Shown in pieces: positions 32,757 to 44,388 of a stretch of 64,000 nt of DNA. The translations under genes were made by a program, and so were the position numbers. The notes beneath the pieces were generated by a model. That model had not been told where the DNA came from. It worked only from the letters and a program-made list of their open reading frames with translations, and did not search any database. Origin of the DNA: Luidia sarsii (lineage: Eukaryota > Echinodermata > Asteroidea > Paxillosida > Luidiidae); the NCBI GenBank assembly GCA_949987565.1, contig OX465111.1, forward strand, positions 9,753,202-9,817,201. The letters are read 5' to 3'. Positions within the stretch are counted from its first letter, which is position 1, and each line of letters opens with the position of its first letter.

Positions 32757-33178
32757 GAGGACGGGTTACCTGACTGTATATGGACGGGCGGGAGCGGGGC
32801 TCATGAGGGCGCCCTTAGTGTGGTATTTAATTTACTCTAGCATTAAGAGTATTGTATAGAGAAATATGCATTTGTAGGTTTAATAGGTAAGGGAGTCCCT
32901 GAAGTGGACTCCCCCAATCAGAAGTGATTTGGGAGTCCGCGAAGCGGACGATACTTACCTATTAAACCTTCCTTCCCCACTGGGTCTCGGCCCCTTGATA
33001 GTCTCACGCTTGAGAATTAGAGGACGGGTTACCCGACTGTATATGGACGGGCGGGAGCGGGGCTCATGAGGGCGCCCTTAGTGTGGTATTTAATTCACTC
33101 TAGCATTAAGTGTATGGTATAGAGAAATATGCATTTGTAGGTTTAATAGGTAAGGGAGTCCCTGAAGTGGACGCCTAC
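32757..33178. repeat. 5'-side terminal repeats of DIRS copy 1 (duplicated)
   Basis: gacgggttac...cttacctattaaacc is present twice, about 264 bp apart, the outer copy ending gggagtccctgaagtggac at 33178. Confidence 0.75.
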
Positions 33179-36100
33179 GTATTAGACGCACTTTTTTAGC
33201 CGCCAGATAAATGAAAAGTTGGGGGTACACCATATACATAGGTACAATCCAATGGCTCCAAGCGATTTTTTTGAAGTATGCAAGGTCTATCTAGAGTGAA
33301 ATGTACCAATCAAATGCACAGGGCTCCTGGGTTTAGTAAGAATACGGTATGTATCATAATATGAAAAGTTTTGGTACATGTTCACATGTACTATACTTGT
33401 ACATGTAATAGTACGTGTACATATGTACACCGATTACAGCCATAGTCCGCTGCGCACAACTTTTCTTTTTTCATAGGTAATTTGCAAGTCAAAAATATTT
33501 CATGATTTACATTAAATAATCATTAATTTTTCATTTTCACCTCCAGACGTACCGGGGGTATATAAAATTGATTAATGACAAAATCATGAAAAACGTTTCA
33601 CTCGCTTACCTACGAAAGAATTCGCAAACCGCACAAAAATTTCCAGTGGCTGCCCGCCATCTTTCCATGAACAGCGCTTGGATGATACCATTCAGGTGCG
33701 TTTGTTGGCCATGGCCAATAGAGGGTGCTGCAGACTAGTTTAGAGTATCGAGAGTGCACTCTGATCTCACATGATATTATTTGATCATGAAACGAAAAAA
33801 TAAGAGTTCTGTAGAGCTATTTTTTATTTCTTGCTATCAATCATCCCAAATCTACATGTACAGTTATGATACTTTTGACGTGTGTCCCTCAAAAAAAGAC
33901 CGTTGGTTTATTGTATCACCCCTTTTGTATAATAGTATGGTCCACATTGTGAGCAACATGGTCAGGCTGACTTTAGCTGGAGCCAATAGGGAGCTATCAC
34001 AGGTTGAACATACACATAATGTATGTACATGTACGGTACATGTATATCCTCCAGTTACTGGTTTTCGACGATATAAGGACTTTTCTTCAAGCTGACCAAT
34101 GTGGACGAAAGTATCACACTAAAATAGGTCTCAGTCACTTTTTCCACACCACAGACTATTAGAATACCGGTAATCAAAGAGAAGGTTGATCAAGCCCGTC
34201 ACTTCCGTAAGATTACCCGGTTTTGTTGATGTCCACGGCGCACCGCGCAGTAAGCATCGTGACCTATTTTCGATGGTGGTGTTTAGTAAGGTGTCCCAGT
34301 GCAAGTTGTCTCAAGTTGCGTGATATAATTATATTTTTTTTTATGGATGTTGGGGTTTGTTATGGTACACTCAGATTTTTTTTAGGACCAACAATAAAGA
34401 AAACTGGAGCTACGAAGCAACTGCCAATTTTGTACCTAGGAAAATAGACCCCAAAAGAGGAACTTTTTGAATCAAACAAGTTTAGCCTACTGGAAGAGCC
34501 TTAACTTTCCACATTTTCGGTGACGGACAAGAGCAGGAAACAAACCGGAAGATATTAAGTCTGAGATCGTTATAGGGAGTTGTTTTCATCGTGCGATGTG
34601 AGTTAGAAGGCCAAGCGTCGAAAATGCGTACCGTCGAAAACTGGGGTTCCCACGATATACCTCCACTCCAGGTACAGTAAACTTGTAGTTGTACTCCTGG
34701 CAAAAGATCTTATAGCGCGCAAAGTACGCAGATGGACTACTCCAAGCAAAAGGTGAAGTACGCACTGGACGCCATTTTAGTAAGCAACAGAATCTGTCGT
34801 TTGCTTTTGGTGCTCCGAATATGAAGCGAGAGAGTCACAAACAATAAAAAAGATACAACATTGGATGCATGACCAGAATGTGATAACTTTTGATGTGATG
34901 TGACCACTAAATGGATAGAATGTGTGGGACTTTGCTTGAAATGGCATCCAGTGCATACTTCACCCGGATGAGTGTGATCTCGCAAGAGTAGGCTATCTTG
35001 AGCGCTATAAGACCTGTGCTCCTGGCCATGCAATCCATTCAAATACGGTAGAGGCATCATTGTCAAGTATGACAAATCCAATCAAAAGTTCTTGGATATT
35101 CATGTTTTCAAAACAACTTTACAATGGAGGCAGATCTGCGAAGCCACGCCAAGGATGTGCATTTTCTTTTTCCTGCTAATGGCGGAAGTTATGGGTGTGC
35201 CTTATATATGGGTGCACGTGCTAAAATGACTCAAATGTTCTCTCCCATACACAAATTTGGCCAGAAACTTGTTTGCAAGAGGATACAGCTTATTGCCAAA
35301 GCCCAAGTAATGCACTCAAAGATAAAACCTCATCCTGCTACCGGTAGGACAATCCTAAGGTTCCATGTCTGCCTCCCCTTCAAAATTACTAAGGAAAACC
35401 ATCATATTCTCCACACATCAAATCGTCTGGCTATACACAATGTAGTGCTATTCAAGACATGCCAGTGTGCATTGCTTTCATGCACCCCAATAACCTGCGT
35501 GACTTTATTGTATGAGTAGAGGTTTTCCTTTGGACACGTCTACTCTTACCAAACATGGTATATTTAAGTATACTTCGAAATGCATTGTTTGCAAGACTCA
35601 TGTCCAGGAAACAGACTGTTTCAATGGAAATTCTTCTGGCACAACCCACAGGACCTATGGCAAAATTATGCACCACCTCAAATACTATATACCTCCTGTA
35701 GTGTTTGTAATATCTAATTTGTTGGCAAAACTAAAAACACACAAGAAGTGAGTCTATGGCAATAGGTCTACTATCAAAACTGGTAAATTGGACACGTCTA
35801 TTACTTAATAGTAGGTGTCACCTCAATCTCCCTAATCATTCTATATGAGATATGGGCATATGGTACTGGGCATAGAATCACATGGTCATCGTAGTGATGC
35901 TGTCTGTCTGAGCCAGGAGAGAATGTGGATGAAGTGTCATCGGACATAGGGCCTCAACATCCATTAAGGAAAGATTAACACCTTGCTTTTTCACCAATAA
36001 TCTTTGTTTGTGTTCTATCCCTCACTTCTCCTCTCCCGCTCTTTGACTCGCCTAATCCCTATCCTATCCCCTGCCCTTCCCTTTTATCCCATGCTACCAG

Positions 36101-36546
36101 CTATTCCCTTTGTCCATAGTCTGTCATCTGCATCCCCATCGCTTTTCCCTTCCTATTTGGTTTTGTCCCTATCATTCTGCTTTTGGGAAAGGTCCTTCTA
36201 GAATTGAAACATCGGGACATTTTGTTCATTTTAGTCAGTAAGCAGTTTGCAACATTTCAGCATATAACTTTCGGAAATCAGTTGATTCTAGGCTCCAGCC
36301 TAGAATTTACTATTGCCAACAAGCTGACAATAGGCAGTAAAATCATTTCATGGTCCTCCAAAAGGCTTTTAAAGGGAATACTGAGGGCACCTTTTTTTGT
36401 TTCCAGTGTGATCAAAACGTCAGGCTTTCCCGATTTCCGATAAAAATGATTTTCTTAAAGATTTCTTGCCATTTAACTTTCAAACCCCTTTGAAACTCTC
36501 CCACAGCAATGCCCTTCTACAAGGACAGAACTACTTATGAACATAC
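33179..36546. other. Intronic sequence without recognised gene
   Basis: It contains decayed fragments related to the CCGTAAAAT MITE (33180-33245 and about 35105-35215), GTACATGT words at 33370-33430 and 34020-34050, and a pyrimidine-rich tract at 36020-36180. The frames here (35124-35519, 34737-35081 and others) show no family resemblance. Confidence 0.55.
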
Positions 36547-36720
36547 CTAATAGCATGGACAGTAGTTGACCTGTCCGCTCTGGTGAGAACTTCCACTACT
36601 CCAACTATCTCTCCCCGGCCATGTTCACCCATCAGTTCCTTTTTTCCACAGGGCATCTGTAGAACTGAGCGCAGCCGGCCATTCAGGACAATGTACACAG
36701 AGTCAGATTTGTCACCTTGT
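36547..36720 (-). CDS. PNPLA6: Neuropathy target esterase-like exon: cNMP-binding-like domain 3
   Basis: Acceptor ...cattccttcag (36721-36722), donor gtatgttc (36545-36546). The 174-nt exon encodes [20 protein letters not shown], then a [20 protein letters not shown] segment and [13 protein letters not shown]. The second block occupies the position of the phosphate-binding cassette of cyclic-nucleotide-binding domains, and the whole exon aligns almost residue by residue with domain 3 of PNPLA6/7. Its first and last codons are split Arg codons (AG|A) shared with its neighbours, giving continuous phase. These domains regulate or localise the C-terminal lipase; binding of cyclic nucleotides has not been firmly shown for the family. 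Confidence 0.93.
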
Positions 36721-36857
36721 CTGAAGGAATGACAGGAAGATGAAACCAAGCAGATTATATATTGTGAAAATTACAGAGTAAACTGTAATTCAGAAGTGTG
36801 ACAAATAAAGCACAAATTGTCTGGGAACTATTGAACAAATTGAAAAAGAAAACTTTT

Positions 36858-36930
36858 GACTGGACTGGGATATGAACCTGTCACCTCTGGTTTTGCATAC
36901 CAGCGCTCTTACCATCTGAGCTATCCAGCC
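36858..36930 (-). repeat. tRNA-like sequence (GCA anticodon position), head of a repeat
   Basis: Read on the minus strand, 73 nt fold as a tRNA. The acceptor stem GGCTGGA/TCCAGTC pairs over seven positions with one G-T. The D-arm is GCTC...GAGC with the A-box TAGCTCAGATGGTAAGAGC. The anticodon stem is CTGGT/ACCAG around ATGCAAA (GCA, Cys). The T-loop region is GGTTCATATCC. The T-stem is poorly paired (ACAGG/CCCAG), so a functional tRNA is unlikely. It is followed by a body shared with three tandem copies at 43.1-43.8 kb. Confidence 0.65.
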
Positions 36931-37950
36931 CTTAGACGATGGCCTTCCATCAGTGAACTAGTCTTTGCCGGGGTGTGGATGCCATGCAGAAGCAACCAAC
37001 TACTAACTCTAGGGATCACGCCCCCCGCTTTCGTTCAGAAGCAACCAAATGTTGTAAACTTGGCTACGGGAGCTTGGAGGTCAAACAAAGTGGATGCAGC
37101 TTTTAAAGTTTTCTTTGTCAATTTCAATTTGTTCAAAGTTTCCATTAAGTTTTTCCTTAATTTGCTTGAAGTCAGTTGAAAAGGCTGCATCCAATGTTTA
37201 ATTTTTAAAATTGGAACATTTATTAAAAAATAATACGACACTGCAAAGTGGCCTGGCATGATATGGTTAATGTAAAGGTCCAATTTAAATGTAATATTTA
37301 GGCTATTAATTCAGAATAGGAAATTCAGGATTAGTACCTGTGCTACTGATCACATGCCCATAGCTAAAAAAAAAACCCAAAACCTAATCCCGATCCCAAA
37401 ATCTACACACACTTTTATCATTTTTGCATTTGCGAGAATGTAATTAAAAAAAGTTTTCCCTATGTGATGCACCATTCCCACTGCATTTTAGCGCTTTGCA
37501 AGACTGTATGCTAGAAAAATTAAAGGCAGCTGAGGCATTCAGTGCTAATTATACATGTTGAGTAGGGCAATGACATTGACTTTATACACGTATAATGTAA
37601 TTTGGATGTTGGTACAAATGATATGGACAACAGCAAAAAAGTATAAATGATATAGTGAAGCACAATAAAAAGGTAGCAACTAACAGTAAGGCTCAAGTGC
37701 TAAGTATTTTTGTACAAAAACTCTATTGGAATCCTGGAATCCTGACCTAGATCTGTGTAGACAAACAGAAAATCAACCTCACATAATGAAATGGGTTTTC
37801 TAATCTTAAATTTGGTTCAAGTTGGTCTTCAAAATCGAATCAATATTGATTTTTAGATAAGGAATCACCCCAAAAAACATGTCAGCTAACAATTTTCCTG
37901 TTCGTCAGAAAGACAGCAAACATCTTTGGCACGTGCAATGGTGCCCTTAC
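36931..37950. other. Intron between the 38.0 and 36.6 kb exons
   Basis: The first part (to about 37130) is the body of the tRNA-derived repeat. The rest is AT-rich and no element or gene was seen. Confidence 0.6.
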
Positions 37951-38082
37951 CTATATACAGCCTTGCCTGCTTCTAGACCCATCCAGTCCAATGCAAAGTC
38001 TGTTTGTCGTACAAATGGAGACAGCTTCTTGACCACATAGTGACCAATAGACAACACAACTTGAGGACACAACCGCATAATG
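37951..38082 (-). CDS. PNPLA6: Neuropathy target esterase-like exon: end of domain 2 and linker
   Basis: Acceptor ttttttccag (38083-38084), donor gtaagggc (37949-37950), 132 nt. It encodes [20 protein letters not shown] then [20 protein letters not shown] and KAVYR. The SPFVRQxDFAxDW block between cNMP-binding-like domains 2 and 3 is a strong family signature. The first codon is completed by the two bases left over from the 43.9 kb exon. Confidence 0.94.
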   Translation of the reverse strand, partial: HYAVVSSSCVVYWSLCGQEAVSICTTNRLCIGLDGSRSRQGCI

Positions 38083-38746
38083 CTGGAAAAAAACATGAGT
38101 GAAATAGAAGGTTATATTATATTTTTAAAAATAAGACATAAAATGAAGATATAATAAAATCACAAAATACTGCAAATGTTTCATTCACAAGTTAACCATA
38201 GTAAGATTGTGCATAATGTACAGTGCTCATAAATGCAGTTTGGCATAAGACCTGTTTGCTGGAGGGTTCCTGGATCACAAAATGTATGTGTTCTGAACAA
38301 ACCTAGCTACACCATGCAGAGTATGTATAGTTGTATACAATACAATACAAAAACTAGAGATTTACGTCTGTTTGCAAAACAGAACATAAAGCTTTTCTCC
38401 AGATGGTTCTAGTAAAAAAAAAAAAATTGGCATCACTGTGATTTAAACCCCTGCCATTAAAGGGGAATGCAACCAAAGAAATAGAGGTTAGCTTATCTGA
38501 TTGGGTGTTAAAAACAACCTACAATTACCTATGAGTCACTCATGTACGATTCTCATAAAGAGAGAAAATGTGTGAAATTGTAGGTCGAATTTTGCATTCC
38601 CGAATGTAGCCATCTTTTCGAAAAAGCAGTTGCTTATCGCGGGAATGTGACGTGCTGGACGGGTAACTGCCTCATGACTATGAGTATCAAGGTGCCCGGA
38701 TGTGACCCCTACTGTGCGCAGTTTGTGTACACTCACGAGCTAAACA

Positions 38747-38987
38747 ATGGTGTACTGCCAGGCTTTTGGCTGTAAAAATGTCATTGGGAAAAAGCTGAAA
38801 AACAGTTTCCATGCAATTCCCAATAAGGAAAAAAAAACTTAGGAAGTGGGCTACGGCCATAAAAGTGGAGAAATTTCTCAAAATCGGCTACCAATACTCA
38901 ATAGAAATCGAAAGGATGTGAATGTGATTTGTATTGAATGTAGCGATCACTTCACCTCCATGCTTCACCAAGGAGGATCGGGAGGAC
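38747..38987 (+). pseudogene. THAP-domain pseudogene, copy B, 5' part
   Basis: ATG GTG TAC TGC begins MVYCQAFGCKNVIGKKLKNS, keeping the first two zinc Cys residues and a proper start, then shifts frame near 38835. CSDHFT is recognisable near 38941-38955. The gene resumes after the nested insertion at 39955 (GPNSPPQSRE-type frame, ending near 40070). Confidence 0.65.
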
Positions 38988-38991
38988 TTAA

Positions 38992-39950
38992 GGGTCAACT
39001 GAAGTGCAAAAATTAGACAATCCTGATTTGGCATTAAATATGTTCATTGGTACATTGTAATTCCAGATCAAACATAAATTTTGTGTTTCAGGCTTATTAG
39101 AAGCCTTTTTTAATTAATTAAAATTATGCTCGTAGTTATTGAGGGCGCTGTTCCTTACGTCACCGGATGAACACAGAATTTTTGTTCTCTCCCCGCGAAA
39201 GCCGTATGCACTTAGATAGTTGGAGAGGTTCCCCGACGCGTTCAGCAGATAATGCACGTTTTTTGAGCGTGGTACCAGTCTTTTTCTCGGCGAGAAAAAC
39301 CTGACAATTTTGTTGACCGAGACGTCTTTCGACAAGCTTTTTCTTTGAATTCAGAATTCAGATGAATTCTAAGTCGATAACAAGGATAGAAATTCTGAAA
39401 ATAGTTTTCCTATGGCCACAGACGGGAACACGTTGCCAAACCATACACGTATGAGCCCGGATGGTCTCCGTGAAAACAAGCTTCGAAATGTTCACTGCAC
39501 TGCACAATTTGACGGGTCGGATTATTTCGGTCGTGTCAGCGTGATTTTTGATGTCAAAATGCGGCTTATTCTAGGATCGTCAGGGAATAAATGCATGTTT
39601 ATTCCACTGCTGCAATCTTCAACAACGAATCTGGCTGGCATGTCAACGGGTTTGTCGATATTTACTCCCGAAATCGGTTCTCTTGAAAAACGTGCACTGA
39701 CTGTTGGTATACACGAACGTACAATACAATAGTTCCCCGACAAGAGTAATGGACCGAGTCTTCATCCGCTGACGTCACCAAGGACGTCCTCCACGGGGGC
39801 GTGGCTGCTCCCCCTTCCAAACTTAAATAATTTTTTAAAACTCTTTCCCATAGTTTAAAATTCGGAAAAAATGCATGGATGTATTTTACTGACACCATAG
39901 TATTATTTGAAATAATAAAAACGAATTCCAAAATGCATTGCAGTTGACCT
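38992..39950. mobile_element. TTAA-flanked element nested in Kolobok-like copy B
   Basis: TTAA at 38988-38991 and 39951-39954 flanks inverted ends GGGTCAACTG... and ...CAGTTGACCT. It interrupts the THAP gene between gaggac and caggccaaactcacc; in copy C (45325-45345) the site is uninterrupted. The interior has a 106-codon frame at 39412-39732 of no known family, overlapped by an antisense frame. Confidence 0.7.
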
Positions 39951-40655
39951 TTAATACAGGCCAAACTCACCACCTCAAAGCCGAGAAAGGATACTGAAAG
40001 AACATGCCGTTCATTCTCTATATTCCACATTGACAAGCATTGACAACACATGAATCGACAGCTTCAAGAATTTCCGATTTGTTTTTGTTTCAGTCCCTGT
40101 GTGAATGTTTACTTATTCTCCCATGCACAGAGAAATCAGTGGAGATTCACTTGGTGACTGAATGGCAAACTCGGCGTGTGCATGCAGCTAGCTAGCTGCA
40201 CGCAATGCACGTATTGTAGTTGTCAGTCACTGATTTCTGTGAATCTACCCACTCAACGTTCCGACAACAAATATATTTTGTTGCTGTTATCTAGACAAAA
40301 ATTCTGTGTGAGATTCATTTCTGAACTTCATCTGGTCTTTGAGAACAAATTTAAACAATTCACAAACTTACATGCTTCGCCATAGAGTTGTGTGATCAAA
40401 ATATGGCCAGTTTGTCATCTATACCCATGATGCTTTGTGAACATCGAAAGGTTTATTTATAGAGCTCTAAGGGTTGCCGTCATTCCGTTGTGACATCACA
40501 CCTCCAGCAAACAACGGCGGCACCTTCGAAAAGATGGCTACGTACGGGAACACAAATTCGGCCCTACAATTCCATGAATTTTCTCTCTTTATGAAAATCG
40601 TACGCAAGTGTCTCATAGGTAATTGTAGGTTGTTTTTAACACCCACGCAATAAAA

Positions 40656-40965
40656 TCACGCATTTTGATGATGTCATGATTGCGTCATGTCATTTTGGCT
40701 CCAAAGGTGTTTCTAAACCATAGCCCCAATAGATATAAAATAAAAATAAAAAAATTCTCTTTGCCAAATATGCTCAATTGAAAGTTAAAATCTAAAAAAA
40801 TCATAACCTCATTAATATTCATGAGATGATGTCACAGTCGATTGAAGGGAGTTTTTGGATACACCCTTTCCCAATTTAGATATAGTTCAAAATAGAACCT
40901 AATCGATCTTGTACTTTTGCTAATATGGGTGCCCCTTTTTATTTCTGTGGTTCTCATTTCTGGCC
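40656..40965 (-). repeat. R1 repeat fragment, inverted
   Basis: Inverted match to parts of 15.8-19.6 kb: cacgcattttgatgatgtcatgattgcgtc, and catgagatgatgtcac followed by ggatacaccctttccc. Confidence 0.65.
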
Positions 40966-41876
40966 GACCCATATTTTTGCCGCCAATCCTGTCAAAAATG
41001 ACACCAAGAAAAATAAATCTTTTGATTTTTTTTTTAAAACTGCTACACTTTACTTTACTATAGTTAACTTAATAATAGTAATAATAATTTGAAGTAAACT
41101 TATTCAAAGTTCGTAAACCCATTCAAAGTTTCTTAAACTGAGACCGTTTCCGAATATATTGGCTGCGGGTAAAAGTAACAAACAACCCTATGTGAACTGG
41201 CTGCAGCCACTTGTTGATGACTTCCATAGGCTCGTACATGTACTTTCAAGCCATAGCCAATGAATTCGGACGCAGCCTCAGTCAATCAAAATTTCGTACA
41301 TGCGGCATACCCTATTCCATAGTGTTAACGTAAATTGAACTACAGAGCGAGACCATGCTATGCAGTAAATTGCTTTTCCACAACATGACGGTAAAGGCAT
41401 GCACACTGTGTGTGACAGCCCATGTACAAGTAGACACATGCAGGCAGCCATAAGGCCGCCATTCCACAATGAATTTCGATGGGAAAGTCTCAAAATTTGA
41501 GTCAAGAAATACAGCTGTACTCAAAACTTACGCCTTGCGGCTTGGGATACAACTTTTTACTCGTAATTACAGCATTTTCGATTAAATGTTAAAAATATGT
41601 GGAAGGAATTAGGCAATTTTAATTCAAAAAGTTGGAAAATGTGTGGTGTTTGGAAAAAGAGAAAATTCCGCCAGTTGTGGTCGGGGAATCTTGAGTGCAG
41701 GGCGGGTTTTCCGGCACAGACCACCGTGGGCAGAACAAATTCAATACAGTGAGCATTTCTCATCATCTTCTTTAGGTTTTTTGTATTCAGCCAGAATTTT
41801 TTTCAACCACACTTTATTTTGTTTACAATCAACTGACCCTCCCTCAAGGTTAAGAAAGAGAGAACCATAGAATAAC
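40966..41876. other. Unassigned intronic sequence
   Basis: AT-rich; no gene or element family was recognised on either strand. Confidence 0.5.
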
Positions 41877-42975
41877 TAGAGATTTATGTCTGTTGGCAAA
41901 CAGAACATAATGCTTTTCCGCATCTGGTTCTCTTTAAAAAAAAAAAGAAAAAAAAATTGATGAAAAAAAAATTGACATCAACGGGATTCGAACTCGGAAC
42001 CTCCATTCCTAACCCAAAACGCACGTGCATATTTTGTGCACAAAGTTTATGGGACATCATTATATTTTTCAAAAAATCATATAAAATCTAAACAATGGTC
42101 GATTACTTCCAAACACAGGATTATGAATGTCTAGCACAATAGCTACATGCACACCAAATTTCGAGACGATTGACGTTTGGCAAATATGCGTTTTAAAAAC
42201 ACGCATTTTGATGACGTCACGATTGCGTCATGGCATTTTGGCCACGGAGGGTGTTTCTAAACTACATGTTCAATAGATATAATCTAAAAAATGAAAAAAA
42301 TCTTGCTCCGTTGGCCAAATATGCTCAATTGAATGTTAAAATCTTAAAAGTTTATGACCTCATTAATATTCATGAGATGACGTCACAATCAAATGAGGGC
42401 AATTTTTGGATACACCTTTTCCCAACTTAGATATAGTGCAAACTTGGAACAAAACGAAATTGCTTTTTTGCTTTTATTGCAGTTTGAAATTTGCCCCTTT
42501 AAAGCGCTGTCACGTGACACGTGGTGACGTCATGAAGTTTTAAAGACAACTGTGCACAACTTCAGCAAGGGCTATATGCATTTGTCAAGTTTGAAAAAAA
42601 TCAAAGTTTGTTCAATGGCAAAAGTGCCCTTCGAAAAAACCATGTGCTTTGTCTATGGGAAAATTCCGACCAGAAAGAGAAGACAAAAAAAAAAAATCTT
42701 AACAAAAACAATAGCTTTTCCGCTACGCGGCGGAAAAGCTAAAAAAGGTGCGCCTTAATGGAGATTCAAATTTGTCCCTTTAGAGCACTGTCACCTGACA
42801 CCCAATGACGTCATGATGACTGTGTGCATTTGCCAAATGTGATTAAAAGTGTGTTCAATGGCCAAAGTGCTCCTTACAAAACCCCTGTGCAAAGTATATG
42901 GGATTTTTCAAAGAAGGAAAAAAAACAGAACAAAAGCAATAGCTTTTCCACTTTGTAGCAGAAAAAGATAATTAT
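41877..42975 (-). repeat. R1 repeat, inverted, with B-box and terminal hairpin
   Basis: It begins tagagatttatgtctgttggc and contains (minus strand) GAGTTCGAATCCCGTTGA, a T-arm-like box, at about 41978-42000. It then shows the same order of segments as the 15.8-19.6 kb cluster in reverse. At 42713-42741 the palindrome AGCTTTTCCGC/GCGGAAAAGCT forms a perfect 11-bp hairpin. Confidence 0.65.
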
Positions 42976-43079
42976 GTGATCATGCATTAGTCCGATGAAC
43001 AGTAAAGTATATTTTTTTAAATCTATTTGCTAAGTTTTGGTTTGGGTAAAACAAAGCAATGAAAAATTGACTGGGAGCA

Positions 43080-43815
43080 AATTTAAAAAATGATGAAGAA
43101 AAGTTTGACTGGACCGGGATTTGAACCAAAGACCTCTAGTTTTGCGTACCATGCTCTTCCCATCTGAGCTATCCAGCTCTTAGATGGTGGCCTCCCTAAC
43201 AGACAACTAGTCTTTGTTGTGGTGGGGGCGCCAGTCAGAAGCAATTCAACCATTAACTGGTCCAGGGATCACACCCCCGCTTTCATTCAGATGCAAACAA
43301 CCAATTGTTGCAAACCTGGCTACGGCAGCGCAGAAATTACACAAAGTCGATGCAGCTTTTTCAATTCACGTGAAACAAATTAATGAAAAACTGACAGGGA
43401 TCTTTTGAACAAATTTGGGGGAAAGACAAAGAAAACTTTGACTGGACCAGGATTTGAACCCGAGACCTCTGGTTGTGCATACTACATATCGTGCTCTTCC
43501 ATCTGAGCTATCCAGCCCTTAGATGGCCGCCTTCCTAAATAGTCAACTAGTCTTTGCCAGGGTGGGGTGCCAGTCAGTAGCAATTCAACCATTATCTACC
43601 CAGTTTTCATTCAGATGCAAATAATCAATTGTAAACATGGCTACAGCAGCTAGGATTCACACAAAGTGGATGCAGTGTTTTAAATTGAATTCAAACAAAT
43701 GAATGAAAAAGTGACTGGGAACTTTTGAAAAAATTGAAAAAATGGCAAACAAAACTTAGGCTGGACCGTGTTTTGAACCCAAGACCTCTGGTTTTGTGTA
43801 GCAGCCCTTTTAGTT
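43080..43815 (-). repeat. Tandem tRNA-derived repeat, about three copies
   Basis: tRNA-like heads (minus strand) lie at 43107-43178, 43440-43517 and, truncated, 43759-43814, spaced about 335 and 320 bp. Between them is a common body with ctagtctttg, cagtcagaagcaattcaacc, ttcattcagatgcaaa and acaaagt(c/g)gatgcag. A fourth copy is at 36858-37130 and a decayed head at about 62327-62385. The second head keeps T-arm pairing (TCGGG/CCTGG with two wobble pairs). This suggests a tRNA-derived SINE that has become tandem. Confidence 0.65.
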
Positions 43816-43902
43816 TATACTAAGGTAAGCTATGTGATTGCATGATCGAATATGATGTGATTGTTTTGAAGAGTGCCAATAAGCTTATCAAATAGAGCTT
43901 AC

Positions 43903-44108
43903 CTGTAGAAGCTGGTTTTATTAATGGCCACAACAAAGCAGTCTTGCCTTGCTTTGACGGTAAAAAATGACGGCTCTCCTGTCAGCACTGCAAGTTCACC
44001 CACAAACTCTCCAGGCCTAGCCACATATATCACCTGTTCCTCATCAGTATCAACAATGGTTTGAATCATGGCAAGACTACCAGTTACTACAAATAAAAGG
44101 CTGGCCTC
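43903..44108 (-). CDS. PNPLA6: Neuropathy target esterase-like exon: cNMP-binding-like domain 2
   Basis: Acceptor ccatttgatag (44109-44110), donor gtaagctc (43901-43902), 206 nt. It encodes EASLLFVVTGSLAMIQTIVD, then VIYVARPGEFVGELAVLTGE and PSFFTVKARQDCFVVAINKT. The GEFVGELAVLTGEP stretch is the phosphate-binding-cassette position of domain 2 and matches the family closely. The exon ends with two bases of a Ser codon completed at 38082. It sits between the tRNA-derived repeat array and Kolobok-like copy C. Confidence 0.95.
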
Positions 44109-44388
44109 CTATCAAATGGAAAGTAGAAATGCATAAATATGTATTATTTCAATATGTACATGTATGTAGGTGATAAAACCAGTTTTTAATCTTGAGAGCA
44201 TTGGTATAGAGTTTAAATGTTTGGTTATAGATTAAATAACAATAAAAAAAAACCCACAAAATCTGCAAAGTGACGACTCACTGGTTTTTAAATTTCGGAA
44301 AGAGCCATCTACCAAGGCCGCGACCCAAACAGTGACCATTCAGTGATTGGACGCACACAGTGAGCACTAGTGAAACACCAAGCCTTAA

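Larger units (their letters stand above)
27985..33178 (-). mobile_element. DIRS-type tyrosine-recombinase retrotransposon, copy 1 (degraded)
   Basis: Inverted terminal repeats of about 290 bp (28012-28310 against 32890-33178) bracket, on the minus strand, gag, truncated RT, RNase H and tyrosine recombinase, the classical DIRS1 layout. Shared landmarks are aaatcagaagtgatttggga, gtccgcgaagcggac and tgagggcgcccttagtgtgg. The right end carries two overlapping copies of the terminal repeat (32757 and 33021). The coding part has an internal deletion between gag and RT and several stops, so it is dead. It lies in the sense orientation to the host gene. Confidence 0.85.
9434..36546 (-). other. 27-kb intron of the esterase gene
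   Basis: Bounded by the donor GTATGTTC at 36546 and downward and the acceptor ...TTTACCCAG at 9434. It contains a TTAA MITE, a Penelope-like fragment, the CTCG-rich TIR element, the R1 cluster, the Ngaro-like element, the 24-bp minisatellite, Kolobok-like copy A and DIRS copy 1. The phase matches across it (AG|A). Confidence 0.8.
38461..40655. mobile_element. Kolobok-like THAP transposon, copy B (right end lost)
   Basis: TTAA at 38457-38460 precedes AGGGGAATGCAACC. The terminal-arm sequence (acaacctacaattacc, GAATTG...CGAATTTTGC) reappears inverted at 40490-40655, but the last about 35 bases and the right TTAA are replaced by R1 repeat. It holds a THAP pseudogene interrupted by a separate TTAA-flanked element (38992-39950). 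The left TTAA lies inside a degenerate R1 copy (38355-38450). Confidence 0.7.

Noticed and set aside
35124..35519. 131-codon frame
   Set aside because: No family resemblance, overlaps a decayed MITE, no splice context.
36858..36930. Functional tRNA-Cys gene
   Set aside because: T-stem pairing fails and the sequence heads a repeated body found in tandem elsewhere, so a tRNA-derived repeat is more likely.
39412..39732. Candidate host gene inside the TTAA insert
   Set aside because: Antisense frame of similar length, no recognisable motif, wholly inside a mobile element; kept only as an unassigned frame.
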